DNA from: Nodosilinea sp. LEGE 07088
GTDB taxonomy: Bacteria > Cyanobacteriota > Cyanobacteriia > Phormidesmidales > Phormidesmidaceae
DNA length: 56,293 nt
Direction: 5' to 3'
Assembly: GCF_015207395.1 (NCBI RefSeq)
Contig: NZ_JADEWX010000019.1
Location: forward strand, 1 to 56,293
The notes under the pieces are model-generated. The model was given only the letters and a program-made list of their open reading frames with translations, searched no databases and was not told where the DNA came from. Each line of letters starts with the position of its first letter. Within the stretch, counting starts at the first letter, position 1. Made by a program: the position numbers and the translations under genes. Shown here in pieces: positions 26,413-35,736 of the stretch.

Positions 26413-28770
26413 TTACGGCCCACAGCGGCCTGCCTGAGCTGGGGTCACCAGGTCTAAAAAGGCCGTCGCGGCGTAGAGCTGACGGGCTTGCACCCAGCCT
26501 TTATCCCCTGGAGCCGATAACCGCTGGGTGAGGTCAGGGGCTACCGGCGCAGTCATGGGCTGATCGCTATTGGTCTCCTGATCGACCTCCTGAGGTAGTT
26601 GATCTAGAGAGATACCGGAGGGAATCGAGCAGACCTGGAGCTGCACCCAGTCAGTATTGTCGGCGGCGGTTTGGCGACTGATAACCCTGAGGATGCTGCC
26701 GATCGCCACGGGAGGCATGGCGGTCGATTCAGCGATACTCGTAGGCCGTTGACTGAGCCGCAGGGGGTCTCTATCCGCCCCCAACCCAGCCCCATTCTCA
26801 GCTTGCCAAAACGAGCCCACAGGCACATTGGCGGTGGCAGCCAGGGCATTACTGGGCAAAGGCTGCCCTGCCAAGGGCGCGATCGCCCACTGTCGAGCGA
26901 GGGGCTGGAAGGGAACAGGGGCCAATTGGCGACGGCTGAGGCCAAAGCCAACCGCTGCCAAAGTAGCTAAGACCGCTATTAATCCGCCGAAAAAGGGAAC
27001 CCAGGCGACCTTAGATCTAGGCTGAGGCGCATCCGCAGGAGCCACAGTCAGGGTGTTCGTCGTCTGAGCCGTTAGCACCGGAGTTGGAGGGGGTAAGTCT
27101 GAGTGGGAGGGGGCATCAGCCTGCTGCAGACTCCGCGCAGGCAGAGTCGGCAAAGTCTTGGTTTGGGGCGCAAACCGCATCAGCCCTACGGTGACATTGT
27201 CGTGGCCGTTGAGCTGGTTGGCCCGTTGAATCAACTCAGCGACTGGAGCGCTCAGGGGAGTTGCTGTCGTCGCCAAAGGCGCGACCAGATGAGGTGCTAG
27301 CGCATCGACCCGGTCATAGTCGCTGAGTCCGTCGGAGCAGAGCAACAGTACGGCAGCATCATCCAGCAGTAGATGCTGCACCGTGGGGTAGAGGTAGCCC
27401 GATTCACTGATTCCCAGAGCCTGGATCAGGGCACCGCCGCTGGGTAGCTGAACCGCCTCGGAGTAAAGGGCATAGCCCATTTGCGCTTCCCGCGAGGCGA
27501 CGTCATCATCGACGGTGATCTGGTAACAGGTCTGCGCACTAACTCGGTAGGCACGACTGTCGCCAATGTGGGCGATCGCAACGTAGGGAAAATGCACTAG
27601 AGCAAGCACCACCGTTGTGCCCATGCGGGCTCGGGCCGAACGCTGTTCGTCGTTGTTGCGGGTTGAGAGGGTATCGTTAGCCAAAATCAGCGCCTGGTTC
27701 AGGCGCTGAGCTACCGCTGCCGGGGGCAAATTACACTGCTGGGTTAGGGGTTCTAGCTCCTGCTGAAGCAGCTTAATCGCCGTTTGGGAGGCCACATTGC
27801 CCTGTTCATGGCCACCAATGCCGTCACAGACCAACAATAGCGGGGGCGTTTCGACGCTGACAGTTTTGCTCGTCAGCCGCTGCTGATAGGACAGTTTCTC
27901 AGGGTGGCAGGCGTCTTCGTTGCGATCGCGCGTCGGCCCCTGGTCAGTATCCGCAGTCCAGTCCACCGTCACCAGCAGCCCCTGAGCCAGAGCTTGAATA
28001 GCCCCTTCTAACTCAGCAATTAGCGTTTCTGCTGCTGTTATGCGTCCCTCGGCAAGGGCATGAGTCAACCAGTCTAGATAGCCTTTCATCGGCGGCTGAG
28101 CCGTAGCCACTAGCTCCTGCCATCGTCGCCCCAGGTCAACTAAGGTAAGGGGAGCCTTGTCGGTGACGAGGGTCGTCAACCGCAGCAGCGCTCCATCGGT
28201 TCTAAGTTCGTCTAGGGCTAACAGTGTAGCCGTTACCCCTTGGTCGGCCAGAGCCGTCCACATCATGGCGATTTGACGTAGCCAGTTAAGCTGCCGCAGG
28301 GCAGACCCCTGCGCCCACACCTGGGGTAAAGACGGCAGCAATGCTGCCTCAGTTTTCCAGGGAGTCGTCTGATCATTCAAGCGGGTGCCGATGGGAGCCG
28401 CATCCAGCAGCAACACCTCGGTCTCTAACCCCGTTTGCTCCCGACTGAGGTATGCATAGGGGCGGGGAATGTGGTGAGCCAGATGAAAGAGCTTGAGATA
28501 CGGCATCACCACAGGGGGCACCCGATCTAAGGCTGGCGGCGGTGTATCGGGGCGAGTGTCGAGCCAAATGCGATGGGCTCCGACCGCAGATTTCTGATCT
28601 CCATGCCATACCAAAAAGCGTCCGGCCACCAGCGGGCTAGGAGAATGTGTCAGCGGACGATTGCCCACAGCCAGCAAAAACCGATACTGCAATGGCGTTT
28701 CACAGACTTTGCAGCGACTGGTCGGCGGGGTTGATACCGACCGGCAGGATGGATTAGAGCACTGGATCAC
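26413..28770 (-). CDS. PP2C protein phosphatase with zinc ribbon and membrane anchor
   Basis: 785 residues. The N-terminus has a four-Cys zinc ribbon (CSNPSC...CKVC). Residues about 60-260 look like a degenerate kinase-type lobe (LRQIAMMWTALADQGVTATL, ELRTDGALLRL), by eye only. The PP2C domain at about 270-535 has all metal motifs: TRDRNEDA, VCDGIGGHEQG, HIGDSRAY, LLCSDGLSD, GHDNVTV. After a Pro/Thr linker one membrane helix (about 588-613, WVPFFGGLIAVLATLAAVGFGL) leads to a C-terminal, SH3-like region. It removes phosphate from Ser/Thr. GTG start at 28770. It is first in the minus-strand cluster with CHAT-FHA, whose FHA domain reads phosphothreonine. Confidence 0.93.
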   Translation of the reverse strand: MIQCSNPSCRSVSTPPTSRCKVCETPLQYRFLLAVGNRPLTHSPSPLVAGRFLVWHGDQKSAVGAHRIWLDTRPDTPPPALDRVPPVVMPYLKLFHLAHHIPRPYAYLSREQTGLETEVLLLDAAPIGTRLNDQTTPWKTEAALLPSLPQVWAQGSALRQLNWLRQIAMMWTALADQGVTATLLALDELRTDGALLRLTTLVTDKAPLTLVDLGRRWQELVATAQPPMKGYLDWLTHALAEGRITAAETLIAELEGAIQALAQGLLVTVDWTADTDQGPTRDRNEDACHPEKLSYQQRLTSKTVSVETPPLLLVCDGIGGHEQGNVASQTAIKLLQQELEPLTQQCNLPPAAVAQRLNQALILANDTLSTRNNDEQRSARARMGTTVVLALVHFPYVAIAHIGDSRAYRVSAQTCYQITVDDDVASREAQMGYALYSEAVQLPSGGALIQALGISESGYLYPTVQHLLLDDAAVLLLCSDGLSDYDRVDALAPHLVAPLATTATPLSAPVAELIQRANQLNGHDNVTVGLMRFAPQTKTLPTLPARSLQQADAPSHSDLPPPTPVLTAQTTNTLTVAPADAPQPRSKVAWVPFFGGLIAVLATLAAVGFGLSRRQLAPVPFQPLARQWAIAPLAGQPLPSNALAATANVPVGSFWQAENGAGLGADRDPLRLSQRPTSIAESTAMPPVAIGSILRVISRQTAADNTDWVQLQVCSIPSGISLDQLPQEVDQETNSDQPMTAPVAPDLTQRLSAPGDKGWVQARQLYAATAFLDLVTPAQAGRCGP

Positions 28771-28876
28771 AATCCGTTAGGGTGCAGGTAAACGGCTCTT
28801 AACGTACCCATGGTAACTAAACCCGGGTAACTAATCCTAGGTGATAGATGCATAGGTCGCGGGTTTGCAAGCCAGT

Positions 28877-29227
28877 CTAGTGAGATACCGATGGGTCAGG
28901 TTCAACCCGGGGAAGGCCCATGCTGTAGTTGAGCGCGCGACTCTTAAGATTGTAGCTAATGGCCCCCTGCTGTAAGAGTTGCCGCACAAAATGCTCTAGG
29001 TCAGAGCCAATGCGGCGCAGGTTATAGTCGGTCAGATCTTCGCCAGCGGCCGCATCAACCAGGCGGTCAAATTCAGCATAGACGGCCTTGAGAGCATCCT
29101 CAGACCAGTTGAATTCGTTGTCAGGATCAATGTCTAGCGTCAGCTTGTCGTCGCTGGGCACCAGCTCATTGTTGGCCACAATAGCGGTGTAAATGTGAAT
29201 ATGCCGGGTAGTCGATTTGAGCATCAT
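28877..29227 (-). CDS. ndhM: NAD(P)H-quinone oxidoreductase subunit M
   Basis: A 116-residue subunit of the photosynthetic NDH-1 complex, which carries cyclic electron flow and respiration at the thylakoid. It is a cyanobacterial/plant-specific subunit. Recognised by MLKSTTRHIHIYTA, NELVPSDDKLTLDIDPDNEFNW, GEDLTDYNLRRIGSDLEHFVRQLL and YNLKSRALNYSMGLP. Two adjacent ATG codons start it; an AGGA 7 bases before the first favours 29227, though homologs begin at the second. It is monocistronic. Confidence 0.97.
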   Translation of the reverse strand: MMLKSTTRHIHIYTAIVANNELVPSDDKLTLDIDPDNEFNWSEDALKAVYAEFDRLVDAAAGEDLTDYNLRRIGSDLEHFVRQLLQQGAISYNLKSRALNYSMGLPRVEPDPSVSH

Positions 29228-29321
29228 AGCTAGATCCTGCCCTTTGAATCTTCATGCTGGGGGTACGTCTCAATGACGCTGTTGTAGTGATTGTATAGCA
29301 ACTAATCCCCAAAACTCGCGG

Positions 29322-30119
29322 CTAAAACAGGTCTTTTTTGCCCCGCAGCCGGGCAAAGGTTTGCACCGCTTCAGCACTCCCGACAGCCTGTTGGAGCGAC
29401 CTGTGATCCCATCGAAGGAAGGGATTGGTCTGCTTCTCCAAGCCTAGATCAGCGGGGACTGTAGGCTGTTTCAGGGCCCGGGCTGCCTGCACCTGCGCCA
29501 GCCGGGTGGCTAAGGCTGGGTTATCGCTATCGACGGTAATGGCAAACCGAAGGTTGTTGAGGGTGTACTCGTGGGCGCACCAGACGCGCGTGGTGTCGGG
29601 CAGCCGCCGCAGCTGATCTAAAGACGTGACCATCTGTTGGGGAGTACCCTCAAACAGCCGACCACAGCCTCCGGCAAAGAGTGTATCACCACAGAAAAGC
29701 TCCCCCCAGCCATCGGCTGCGACCGGGGCAAAGTAATAGGCGATGTGGGCGCGGGTATGGCCAGGCACGAAGAGGACTTCAGTCTGACGGTCACAGATAG
29801 TCAGGCGATCGCCCGCTTCTAGAAAGTGTGTCTGTCCAGGAATGCGGCCTCGGTCAGCGGCCCCACCATATACCTGCACTCCAGGGAAGCGCTCTAGCAA
29901 CTGCCGATTGCCGCCCACGTGGTCGCTGTGGTGATGGGTATTTAAGATCGCCGTCAAGGTTGCTCCCAATTCATCCAGCCTGTGTATAACTGGATTGGCA
30001 TCGCCCGGATCAACGACAGCAGCCAATCCGTGGTCAGCATCGTAGAGCACAAAAATATAGTTGTCGCGAAAGGCTGCAACCCGATAGATCACCATGTTCT
30101 GTGTCGATGTCGGCGTCAT
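29322..30119 (-). CDS. gloB: Hydroxyacylglutathione hydrolase (glyoxalase II)
   Basis: Metallo-beta-lactamase-fold enzyme cleaving S-lactoylglutathione in methylglyoxal detoxification. Diagnostic motifs are [10 protein letters not shown] (metal site), [30 protein letters not shown] and [13 protein letters not shown], with FLRWDH near the C-terminus. Length 265 is normal; Met9 ([15 protein letters not shown]) may be the true start since homologs begin there. Unlike the other MBL protein at 8217, it has no rhodanese domain. Confidence 0.93.
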   Translation of the reverse strand: MTPTSTQNMVIYRVAAFRDNYIFVLYDADHGLAAVVDPGDANPVIHRLDELGATLTAILNTHHHSDHVGGNRQLLERFPGVQVYGGAADRGRIPGQTHFLEAGDRLTICDRQTEVLFVPGHTRAHIAYYFAPVAADGWGELFCGDTLFAGGCGRLFEGTPQQMVTSLDQLRRLPDTTRVWCAHEYTLNNLRFAITVDSDNPALATRLAQVQAARALKQPTVPADLGLEKQTNPFLRWDHRSLQQAVGSAEAVQTFARLRGKKDLF

Positions 30120-30319
30120 TTTCCGTAACTTCTCCCTGGGGAATAGACTCTTAACTGAGGTTTAATAAAGTTCCACTAAATCTTTATCGGCGGCTCAACC
30201 GTAATCTCAAGGGGTTGGGCATGCTGAAGAGAGTAGAGCAAAGTAGCGTCTGCTACAAAAGCTCTCCTTATACCGCTAGATATCTACCATCGTCACTACG
30301 GCATCCAGGATCTACAACT

Positions 30320-30526
30320 ATGGCGTCATCCCTATCTCACAATCCCATTGTAGATATTCAAGCTGTAATGACTACCGCCATTGACCAGGGGGTTTTGAGC
30401 CGCCGCGACCACCTCACGTTATCGGCAGCCATACTCAGCAACCCGATGTTGACGCTACGCGATCGCCAGCATATCAACCGCATATTCGATAGCATTCGTG
30501 CTGGCCGCATACGCCTAGCCGACTAG
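30320..30526 (+). CDS. Small conserved-looking hypothetical protein
   Basis: 68 residues, MASSLSHNPIVDIQAVMTTAIDQGVLSRRDHLTLSAAIL, read here as two stretches and ending IFDSIRAGRIRLAD. Helical, soluble, with regular codon use. The pattern of small helix, RDHL loop, DRQHINRIF resembles small cyanobacterial regulators but I cannot name it. The open frame extends upstream to 30215 with poor composition; ATG 30320 is preferred. A textbook terminator follows 25 bases after the stop, supporting a real transcribed gene. Confidence 0.75.
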   Translation: MASSLSHNPIVDIQAVMTTAIDQGVLSRRDHLTLSAAILSNPMLTLRDRQHINRIFDSIRAGRIRLAD

Positions 30527-30550
30527 ATTTTTCTGCGACACATCCAGTTT

Positions 30551-30581
30551 ACGCCCTGGTTAATCCCCAGGGCGTTTTTTT
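30551..30581 (+). terminator. Rho-independent terminator
   Basis: ACGCCCTGG and CCAGGGCGT form a 9-bp stem with a 7-base loop, followed by seven T residues. It ends the small gene at 30320. Confidence 0.92.
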
Positions 30582-30667
30582 GCTCCTACAATTATTCAAG
30601 GCAGTAGGCAACCACGATGGTGGTTTTAAGCCCATGTCAGGCAACCTTCCAGGGCCGATTGTAGAGC

Positions 30668-31738
30668 TTGATACCCGTGCGCCAAAACCGTCTTCACTAT
30701 GGTGAGACCCTAGTCGAAGCAAACTACCGCCGTACCCGGCGACACTTGCTGCGGGGCATGATCGCCCTGGGGTTTGTAGTGTTTTCGGGGATACTCTGGT
30801 ATCGCTTTATGGAGGGGTGGAGCTGGCTTGATGCCACCTATATGGCGGTAATTACGCTATCTACCGTAGGCTTTGGTGAAACCAACCCCCTCAGCCCCCG
30901 AGGACGGCTGTTTACCATTGTGCTAATCATGATGGGGGTGGGGGTGATCGCCTATATTCTCAATAATCTTACTGAAGCGGTTGTGCAGGGGCACTTTCAA
31001 ACCGGGTTACGTCTTAGTAAAAAACGCAGGTTTATGGACTCGCTGGCACACCACTACATTATTTGCGGTTTTGGCCGTACCGGTCAGCAGGTAGCCACAG
31101 AGTTTGCGGCCGAAAATCTTGCATTTATTGTGGTCGATTCCGACGATACCGCTACCCATGCGGCGGAGCTACTGGGGTACACCATTCTCCAGGGCGATGC
31201 TACCCAAGATCAGGTGCTCATCCAGGCGGGGGTAGAGCGGGCTCGATGCCTGGTGGCGGCGCTGCCCTCCGATGCCGAAAATCTCTATATTGTGCTCTCG
31301 GCCAAAACCCTGGCGCCCAAGATTCGTACCATTGCCCGGGCCAGCACTGAAGAAGCCATTCTGAAGCTCCAGCGGGGCGGAGCCGATGTGGTGGTGTCGC
31401 CCTATATTACCGGCGGCAAGCGAATGGCGGCGGCGGCGGTGCGCCCTCAGGTGGTCGATTTTTTAGATGGTATTTTAACGGGAACCGAGCGGGCGGTCTA
31501 CGTCGAAGAGTTTTTGCTGCTGCCCGATAGCTGCCCCGTTGTTGGCAAAACCCTGGCCGAAGCTCAGCTGGGTCGCCAGTCGGGGGCGTTAATTTTGGCC
31601 ATCCGCCGCGATCATGGGGCGCTCATTTTTGGCCCCAGTGCCGACACCCGTCTCTATCCTGGGGATATGGTGATCACCATGGGGAACACCGATCAGCTGC
31701 GACTGCTGAGCCAGATTTTGAGCCCGATCGAGCGTTGA
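30668..31738 (+). CDS. Potassium channel with RCK (TrkA) regulatory domain
   Basis: 356 residues. Two membrane helices (about 28-48 and 80-100) flank the pore loop with selectivity filter TVGFGE (residues 66-71), a two-helix MthK/Kch type channel. The cytoplasmic TrkA-N Rossmann domain begins YIICGFGRTGQQVATEF, with acidic VVDSDD for nucleotide binding, and a TrkA-C domain (FLLLPDSCPVVGKTL) ends the protein. It would gate K+ flux in response to nucleotides or Ca2+. Start is TTG 30668, or GTG 30677; the exact one is uncertain. Confidence 0.92.
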   Translation: MIPVRQNRLHYGETLVEANYRRTRRHLLRGMIALGFVVFSGILWYRFMEGWSWLDATYMAVITLSTVGFGETNPLSPRGRLFTIVLIMMGVGVIAYILNNLTEAVVQGHFQTGLRLSKKRRFMDSLAHHYIICGFGRTGQQVATEFAAENLAFIVVDSDDTATHAAELLGYTILQGDATQDQVLIQAGVERARCLVAALPSDAENLYIVLSAKTLAPKIRTIARASTEEAILKLQRGGADVVVSPYITGGKRMAAAAVRPQVVDFLDGILTGTERAVYVEEFLLLPDSCPVVGKTLAEAQLGRQSGALILAIRRDHGALIFGPSADTRLYPGDMVITMGNTDQLRLLSQILSPIER

Positions 31739-31896
31739 TAGCTACGAGGTCGTGGCCCATGGCTAGCCGTACTATCAGGAGTCCAAACCTAGCGATGGGG
31801 GCGATCTCATCCAACTCTAAAACCGGGCCGGATGGTTTGGTAGGTTTGCCGAAGACCCGTCCGGCTCACCCTGAGCAAAATTCTCTGCCTGGAGAA

Positions 31897-31929
31897 AGAT
31901 CCCTGGGTTCTCAAAGAACCCAGGGATCT
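31897..31929. terminator. Bidirectional hairpin between convergent genes
   Basis: AGATCCCTGGGTTCT, loop CAA, and the exact reverse complement: a 15-bp perfect stem in the gap between the K+ channel (+) and the Uma2 gene (-). It could terminate transcription in both directions; there is no long T-tract, so a repeat element is also possible. Confidence 0.6.
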
Positions 31930-31938
31930 TCTCATCTC

Positions 31939-32580
31939 TCACTGAAGCCCTTGGCGAAACGCCCTGGCGGCGGCGAGGGGGTTGGGGTTTTGCAGGCAGC
32001 GGGTCAACAGCTCGATATCTAAACCGGGCAGCAGCTCACTGCGGGCAATGGCTTCATAGCCAGCGGTGGCGGCAAACTGGGCGTCTTCTCGACGGTGGTA
32101 GAGGGCAAGGCGATTCTCGTTGCGAGAGGCTTCGCCAACGCTTTGCCAGAACCAAACTTCCCGCACCCCCAGACGGCGATAGAGTTCCAGGCGATTAATG
32201 CTGCCGCTGGTGACAATCACCTCAATCGCCAGGTCAGGAAACTCCTTATCCAGCCCGATGCAGTAGCTCTCATCGGGTTCGCCCCCCGCCTGCCGCTCTG
32301 GCCTGCGCAGGGTGGTCGACCCCATGGGGAAGTATTCGGTATTGGTTTCTAAAAAGTAAATCAGCAGCAAATCCCCAATTCGGGTCTTGCCGCTCTCATG
32401 GCGACGACTGGGGGCCACAATTTCTAAATCTCCGGCTAAGAAATGCACCCGATAGGGAGACTTTTCTCCTAAATCGGCCAGGAGAGCTTCGTACTGCTGC
32501 CAAGACACCTGGCTAAAGACCCGCCGTTCTTCTGAATCTTCTAGGGTTAACCGATTCGAGACATCATTGAGGAGTACCAT
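31939..32580 (-). CDS. Uma2 family (DUF820) nuclease-like protein
   Basis: 213 residues, a different subgroup from the copy at 9465. Recognised by FSQVSWQQYEALLADLGE, RVHFLAGDLEIVAPS, HESGKTRIGDLLLIYF, EPDESYCIG and the nuclease-core PDLAIEVIVTSGSINRLELYRRLGV with VWFW after it. Asp/Glu residues of the PD-(D/E)xK-like core are kept. No dedicated partner gene is apparent. A pair of AGAAACC-type palindromes lies just upstream, as near the other Uma2 gene. Confidence 0.85.
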   Translation of the reverse strand: MVLLNDVSNRLTLEDSEERRVFSQVSWQQYEALLADLGEKSPYRVHFLAGDLEIVAPSRRHESGKTRIGDLLLIYFLETNTEYFPMGSTTLRRPERQAGGEPDESYCIGLDKEFPDLAIEVIVTSGSINRLELYRRLGVREVWFWQSVGEASRNENRLALYHRREDAQFAATAGYEAIARSELLPGLDIELLTRCLQNPNPLAAARAFRQGLQ

Positions 32581-32660
32581 GCCACCGCTCCCTCGCAGCT
32601 TTACTCTATTCTAATTGCCGCCCCCAAAAGGATTTTGCCTACCTGCCGTTGCTGGGAGCC

Positions 32661-32725
32661 AGAAACCGGGTTTCTGTCCCTAACCTCTCGCTGGTGCTAG
32701 AGACACTGCTAGAAACCCGGTTTCT
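32661..32725. repeat. Two AGAAACC(C/G)GGTTTCT palindromes
   Basis: AGAAACCGGGTTTCT at 32661-32675 and AGAAACCCGGTTTCT at 32711-32725, separated by 35 bases. They are the same family as the pair at 9368-9433. They lie between the ileS stop and the Uma2 start on the minus strand. Confidence 0.85.
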
Positions 32726-32732
32726 CCGTGGG

Positions 32733-35615
32733 TTAAAACGAGCCCGCTAGAGCCTCAACGCAGCGATCGCAGATGGTCGGATCCTCGCTACTCTCCCCCA
32801 CATGGGTGGAATAGTTCCAGCAGCGATCGCACTTCTCGCCCGCCGCATCCACTACGCCAATACCCAGCGCGTCAGACTCAGTGCTGAACTTTGTGCCCGT
32901 TAAAGGCTCTGGCGAATCTAGCACCTCCACCTGGGAAACCAGGAACAGGTAGCGCAGCTCATCGACATGGTTGGCACCGGGGGCAATCGCATCGATAGGA
33001 TTCATCGCCGCTAGCTGTGCCCTCAGATCGGTGTCGGTGACATAGATCAGCGCCTTGGCCTCCAGGGAAGAGCCAATCTCCTTGGCGGTGCGAGCCTGCT
33101 CCAGCACCCGGTTCACCTCCTGGCGAACGGTGCGAATCTGGCTCCAGGTGTCAGCCAGGTCTGGCTGCTGCCACTGGTCCTCCATTTTCACCCAGCCCGA
33201 TTCAAAGACCGATTTGTAGGGGGTGGGGTAGGGCAGATTTTGCCAGATGTCTTCGGCCATGTGGGAGAGCACCGGGGCAATGGCGCGGGCCAGGTTTTCG
33301 ATCGCGATCGCCAGCACCGTCTGACAGCTGCGCCGCCGGGGCGAATCCGCCGCGCTGATGTAGAGCCGGTCTTTAGCAATATCTAGATAGAAGTTCGATA
33401 GATCGACCGCGCAGAAGTTCTGCACCGTTTGAAAGAACCGGAAGAACTGGTAACTCTCAAAGGCGTCGGTAATGTCGGCAAACACCTCGGTCATGCGGTG
33501 CAGCATATAGCGATCGAGCTCCGGCAGCTGATCGTAGGGCACCGCGTGTTTGGCGGGGTCGAAGTCGTGCAGGTTGCCCAGCAAAAACCGCGCGGTATTG
33601 CGAATCTTGCGATACACATCCGACATTTGCTTGAGAATGTTGCCGCCCAGAGGCACATCGGAGGAGTAGTCCACCGACGACACCCACAGCCGCAGCACGT
33701 CGGCCCCGTAGGGCGGGTCTGTTTTTTGGTTCTTGCCGCCGTTGATCACAATGGCGGGGTCAACCACGTTGCCAATCGACTTGCTCATTTTGCGGCCCTG
33801 CTCATCGAGGGCAAAGCCGTGGGTGAGCACGGTTTTGTAGGGGGCATGGCCGTTGACCGCCACGCTGGTCAGCAGGCTCGACTGAAACCAGCCCCGGTGC
33901 TGGTCAGAGCCTTCCAGGTACATATCCACGGGATATTTGAGCTCATCGCGCTGCTGGGCCACCGCCGCCCAGGAGGAACCAGAGTCGAACCACACATCCA
34001 TGGTGTCGGCCCCCTTGCGGTAGGTGTGGCCGTTGTTGCGGTAGGCCTCGGGCAGGAGTTCTGCCTCAGATAGCTCCCACCAGGCATCGGAGCCCTTTTC
34101 CGCAAAGAGGGCCTTGATGTGGGCCAGGGTTTCTTCAGTCAGCAGGGGTTCGCCCGTTTCCTCGTCGTAGAACACCGGGATGGGCATACCCCAGGTGCGC
34201 TGGCGCGAAATGCACCAGTCGGAGCGATCGCTCACCATTGAGGTAATCCGGTTTTCGCCCGCCGCCGGAATCCACTGCACCGCCTGAATCGCCTTCAGCG
34301 CCTGGTCGCGGAACCCTTCTACGGAGGCAAACCACTGCTCGGTGGCGCGGTAGATGGTGGGCTTTTTGGTGCGCCAGTCGTAGGGGTACTTGTGGCGGTA
34401 GGGCTCGTGCTTGAGCAGAGAACCGGCCTTTTCCAGCGCCTCAACGACGGCGGGGTTGGCATCCTTCAGCACGTTTAGCCCCGCAAAGGGACCGGCGGCT
34501 GCGGTCATGTCGCCCTTTTCATCCACCAGGCTCAGGATCGGCAGACCGTAGCGCTGGCCCACCTTGAAATCTTCTTCGCCGTGGTCAGGGGCGGTGTGCA
34601 CCAGGCCGGTGCCCGACTCAGTGGTAACGTAGTCGCCGCCGATGAGAATGGCGCTTTCGCGATCGAACAGGGGGTGGCGATAGGTGGAGTTCTCCAGGGC
34701 TGTGCCCCTGATTTCGGCCTTGACGGTGAGCTCAGAACCGAGCACCTCGGCCATGCGATCGCACAGATCCCTGGCGATGATCAAGTACCTGAACGGCGTG
34801 GCCGCAGCCACCTCCACCACGGCATAGGTGAGTTCCCCATTCACCGCTACCCCCAGGTTGGCCGGAATCGTCCAGGGGGTTGTGGTCCAGATCGCCACGC
34901 CCAGCTCACCCAGGTAGGGCTCCAGCGCCGCTTTGGCCTCGGGTGCTGCGCTCACCATCGGAAAGGCAGCGTAGATGCTGGGGGAGGTGTGGCCTTCAGG
35001 ATACTCCAGCTCCGCCTCCGCTAGAGCCGTCTGCGAGCTGGGGCTCCAGTGCACCGACTTGAGGCCGCGATAGATGTAGCCCTTCAGGTACATCTGGCCA
35101 AACACGTCGATCTGGGCGGCCTCATACTCGGGTAGCAGCGTCATGTAGGGGTGATCCCAGTCACCCCAGATACCGTAGCGCTTGAAGCTCTCCCGCTGGC
35201 GATCGATGGTTTTGAGGGCAAAGGCCTTGGCTTTGTAGCGCAGCTTGATCGGGGTCAGGTTCGCCCGCGCCTCGGCATCCATCGCCTGGAGCACCTTTAG
35301 CTCAATGGGCAGACCGTGGCAGTCCCACCCAGGCACGTAGCGCACCTTACGGCCCTTGAGCAGCTGGTACTTGTTGATCGTGTCCTTCAGAATTTTGTTG
35401 AGGGCGTGGCCAATGTGCAGGTCGCCGTTGGCGTAGGGCGGCCCGTCGTGCAGCACAAACACCTCGCCGGGGTTGCTGGTCGACAGGGTTTCATAAATCT
35501 GGTTCTCGGCCCAAAAGGCTTGAATTTCGGGCTCGCGCTTGGTCGCGTTGGCCCGCATGTCAAAGCTGGTCTGGGGCAGCAGAACGGTATCTTTATAGCT
35601 TTTGGTGTCTGTCAC
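32733..35615 (-). CDS. ileS: Isoleucine-tRNA ligase
   Basis: Class I synthetase of about 960 residues. The HIGH motif is in PPYANGDLHIGHALNK (HIGH at 67-70 from the chosen start), KMSKS in GRKMSKSIGNVVDP, the editing domain in TTTPWTIPANLGVAVN, and a C-terminal zinc knuckle in EKCDRCWNYS ... CDRC. GTG at 35615 (TDTKSYKDTVLLPQTSF after it) agrees with cyanobacterial homologs; the frame continues to a TTG nine codons upstream without similarity. Unlike ValRS in this window, it has no CAAD insertion, although some cyanobacterial IleRS do. Confidence 0.96.
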   Translation of the reverse strand: MTDTKSYKDTVLLPQTSFDMRANATKREPEIQAFWAENQIYETLSTSNPGEVFVLHDGPPYANGDLHIGHALNKILKDTINKYQLLKGRKVRYVPGWDCHGLPIELKVLQAMDAEARANLTPIKLRYKAKAFALKTIDRQRESFKRYGIWGDWDHPYMTLLPEYEAAQIDVFGQMYLKGYIYRGLKSVHWSPSSQTALAEAELEYPEGHTSPSIYAAFPMVSAAPEAKAALEPYLGELGVAIWTTTPWTIPANLGVAVNGELTYAVVEVAAATPFRYLIIARDLCDRMAEVLGSELTVKAEIRGTALENSTYRHPLFDRESAILIGGDYVTTESGTGLVHTAPDHGEEDFKVGQRYGLPILSLVDEKGDMTAAAGPFAGLNVLKDANPAVVEALEKAGSLLKHEPYRHKYPYDWRTKKPTIYRATEQWFASVEGFRDQALKAIQAVQWIPAAGENRITSMVSDRSDWCISRQRTWGMPIPVFYDEETGEPLLTEETLAHIKALFAEKGSDAWWELSEAELLPEAYRNNGHTYRKGADTMDVWFDSGSSWAAVAQQRDELKYPVDMYLEGSDQHRGWFQSSLLTSVAVNGHAPYKTVLTHGFALDEQGRKMSKSIGNVVDPAIVINGGKNQKTDPPYGADVLRLWVSSVDYSSDVPLGGNILKQMSDVYRKIRNTARFLLGNLHDFDPAKHAVPYDQLPELDRYMLHRMTEVFADITDAFESYQFFRFFQTVQNFCAVDLSNFYLDIAKDRLYISAADSPRRRSCQTVLAIAIENLARAIAPVLSHMAEDIWQNLPYPTPYKSVFESGWVKMEDQWQQPDLADTWSQIRTVRQEVNRVLEQARTAKEIGSSLEAKALIYVTDTDLRAQLAAMNPIDAIAPGANHVDELRYLFLVSQVEVLDSPEPLTGTKFSTESDALGIGVVDAAGEKCDRCWNYSTHVGESSEDPTICDRCVEALAGSF

Positions 35616-35736
35616 AGCCTGAGGTTGACTAAGGATAAACAATCAGTCCGCGTCATTATCGCAGATTCAGCCCAAGGCGCTATCTCAGCTAGGCTGTTTC
35701 TATATACATTAGGCCAGGTTGATGGCAATTGCGGGG

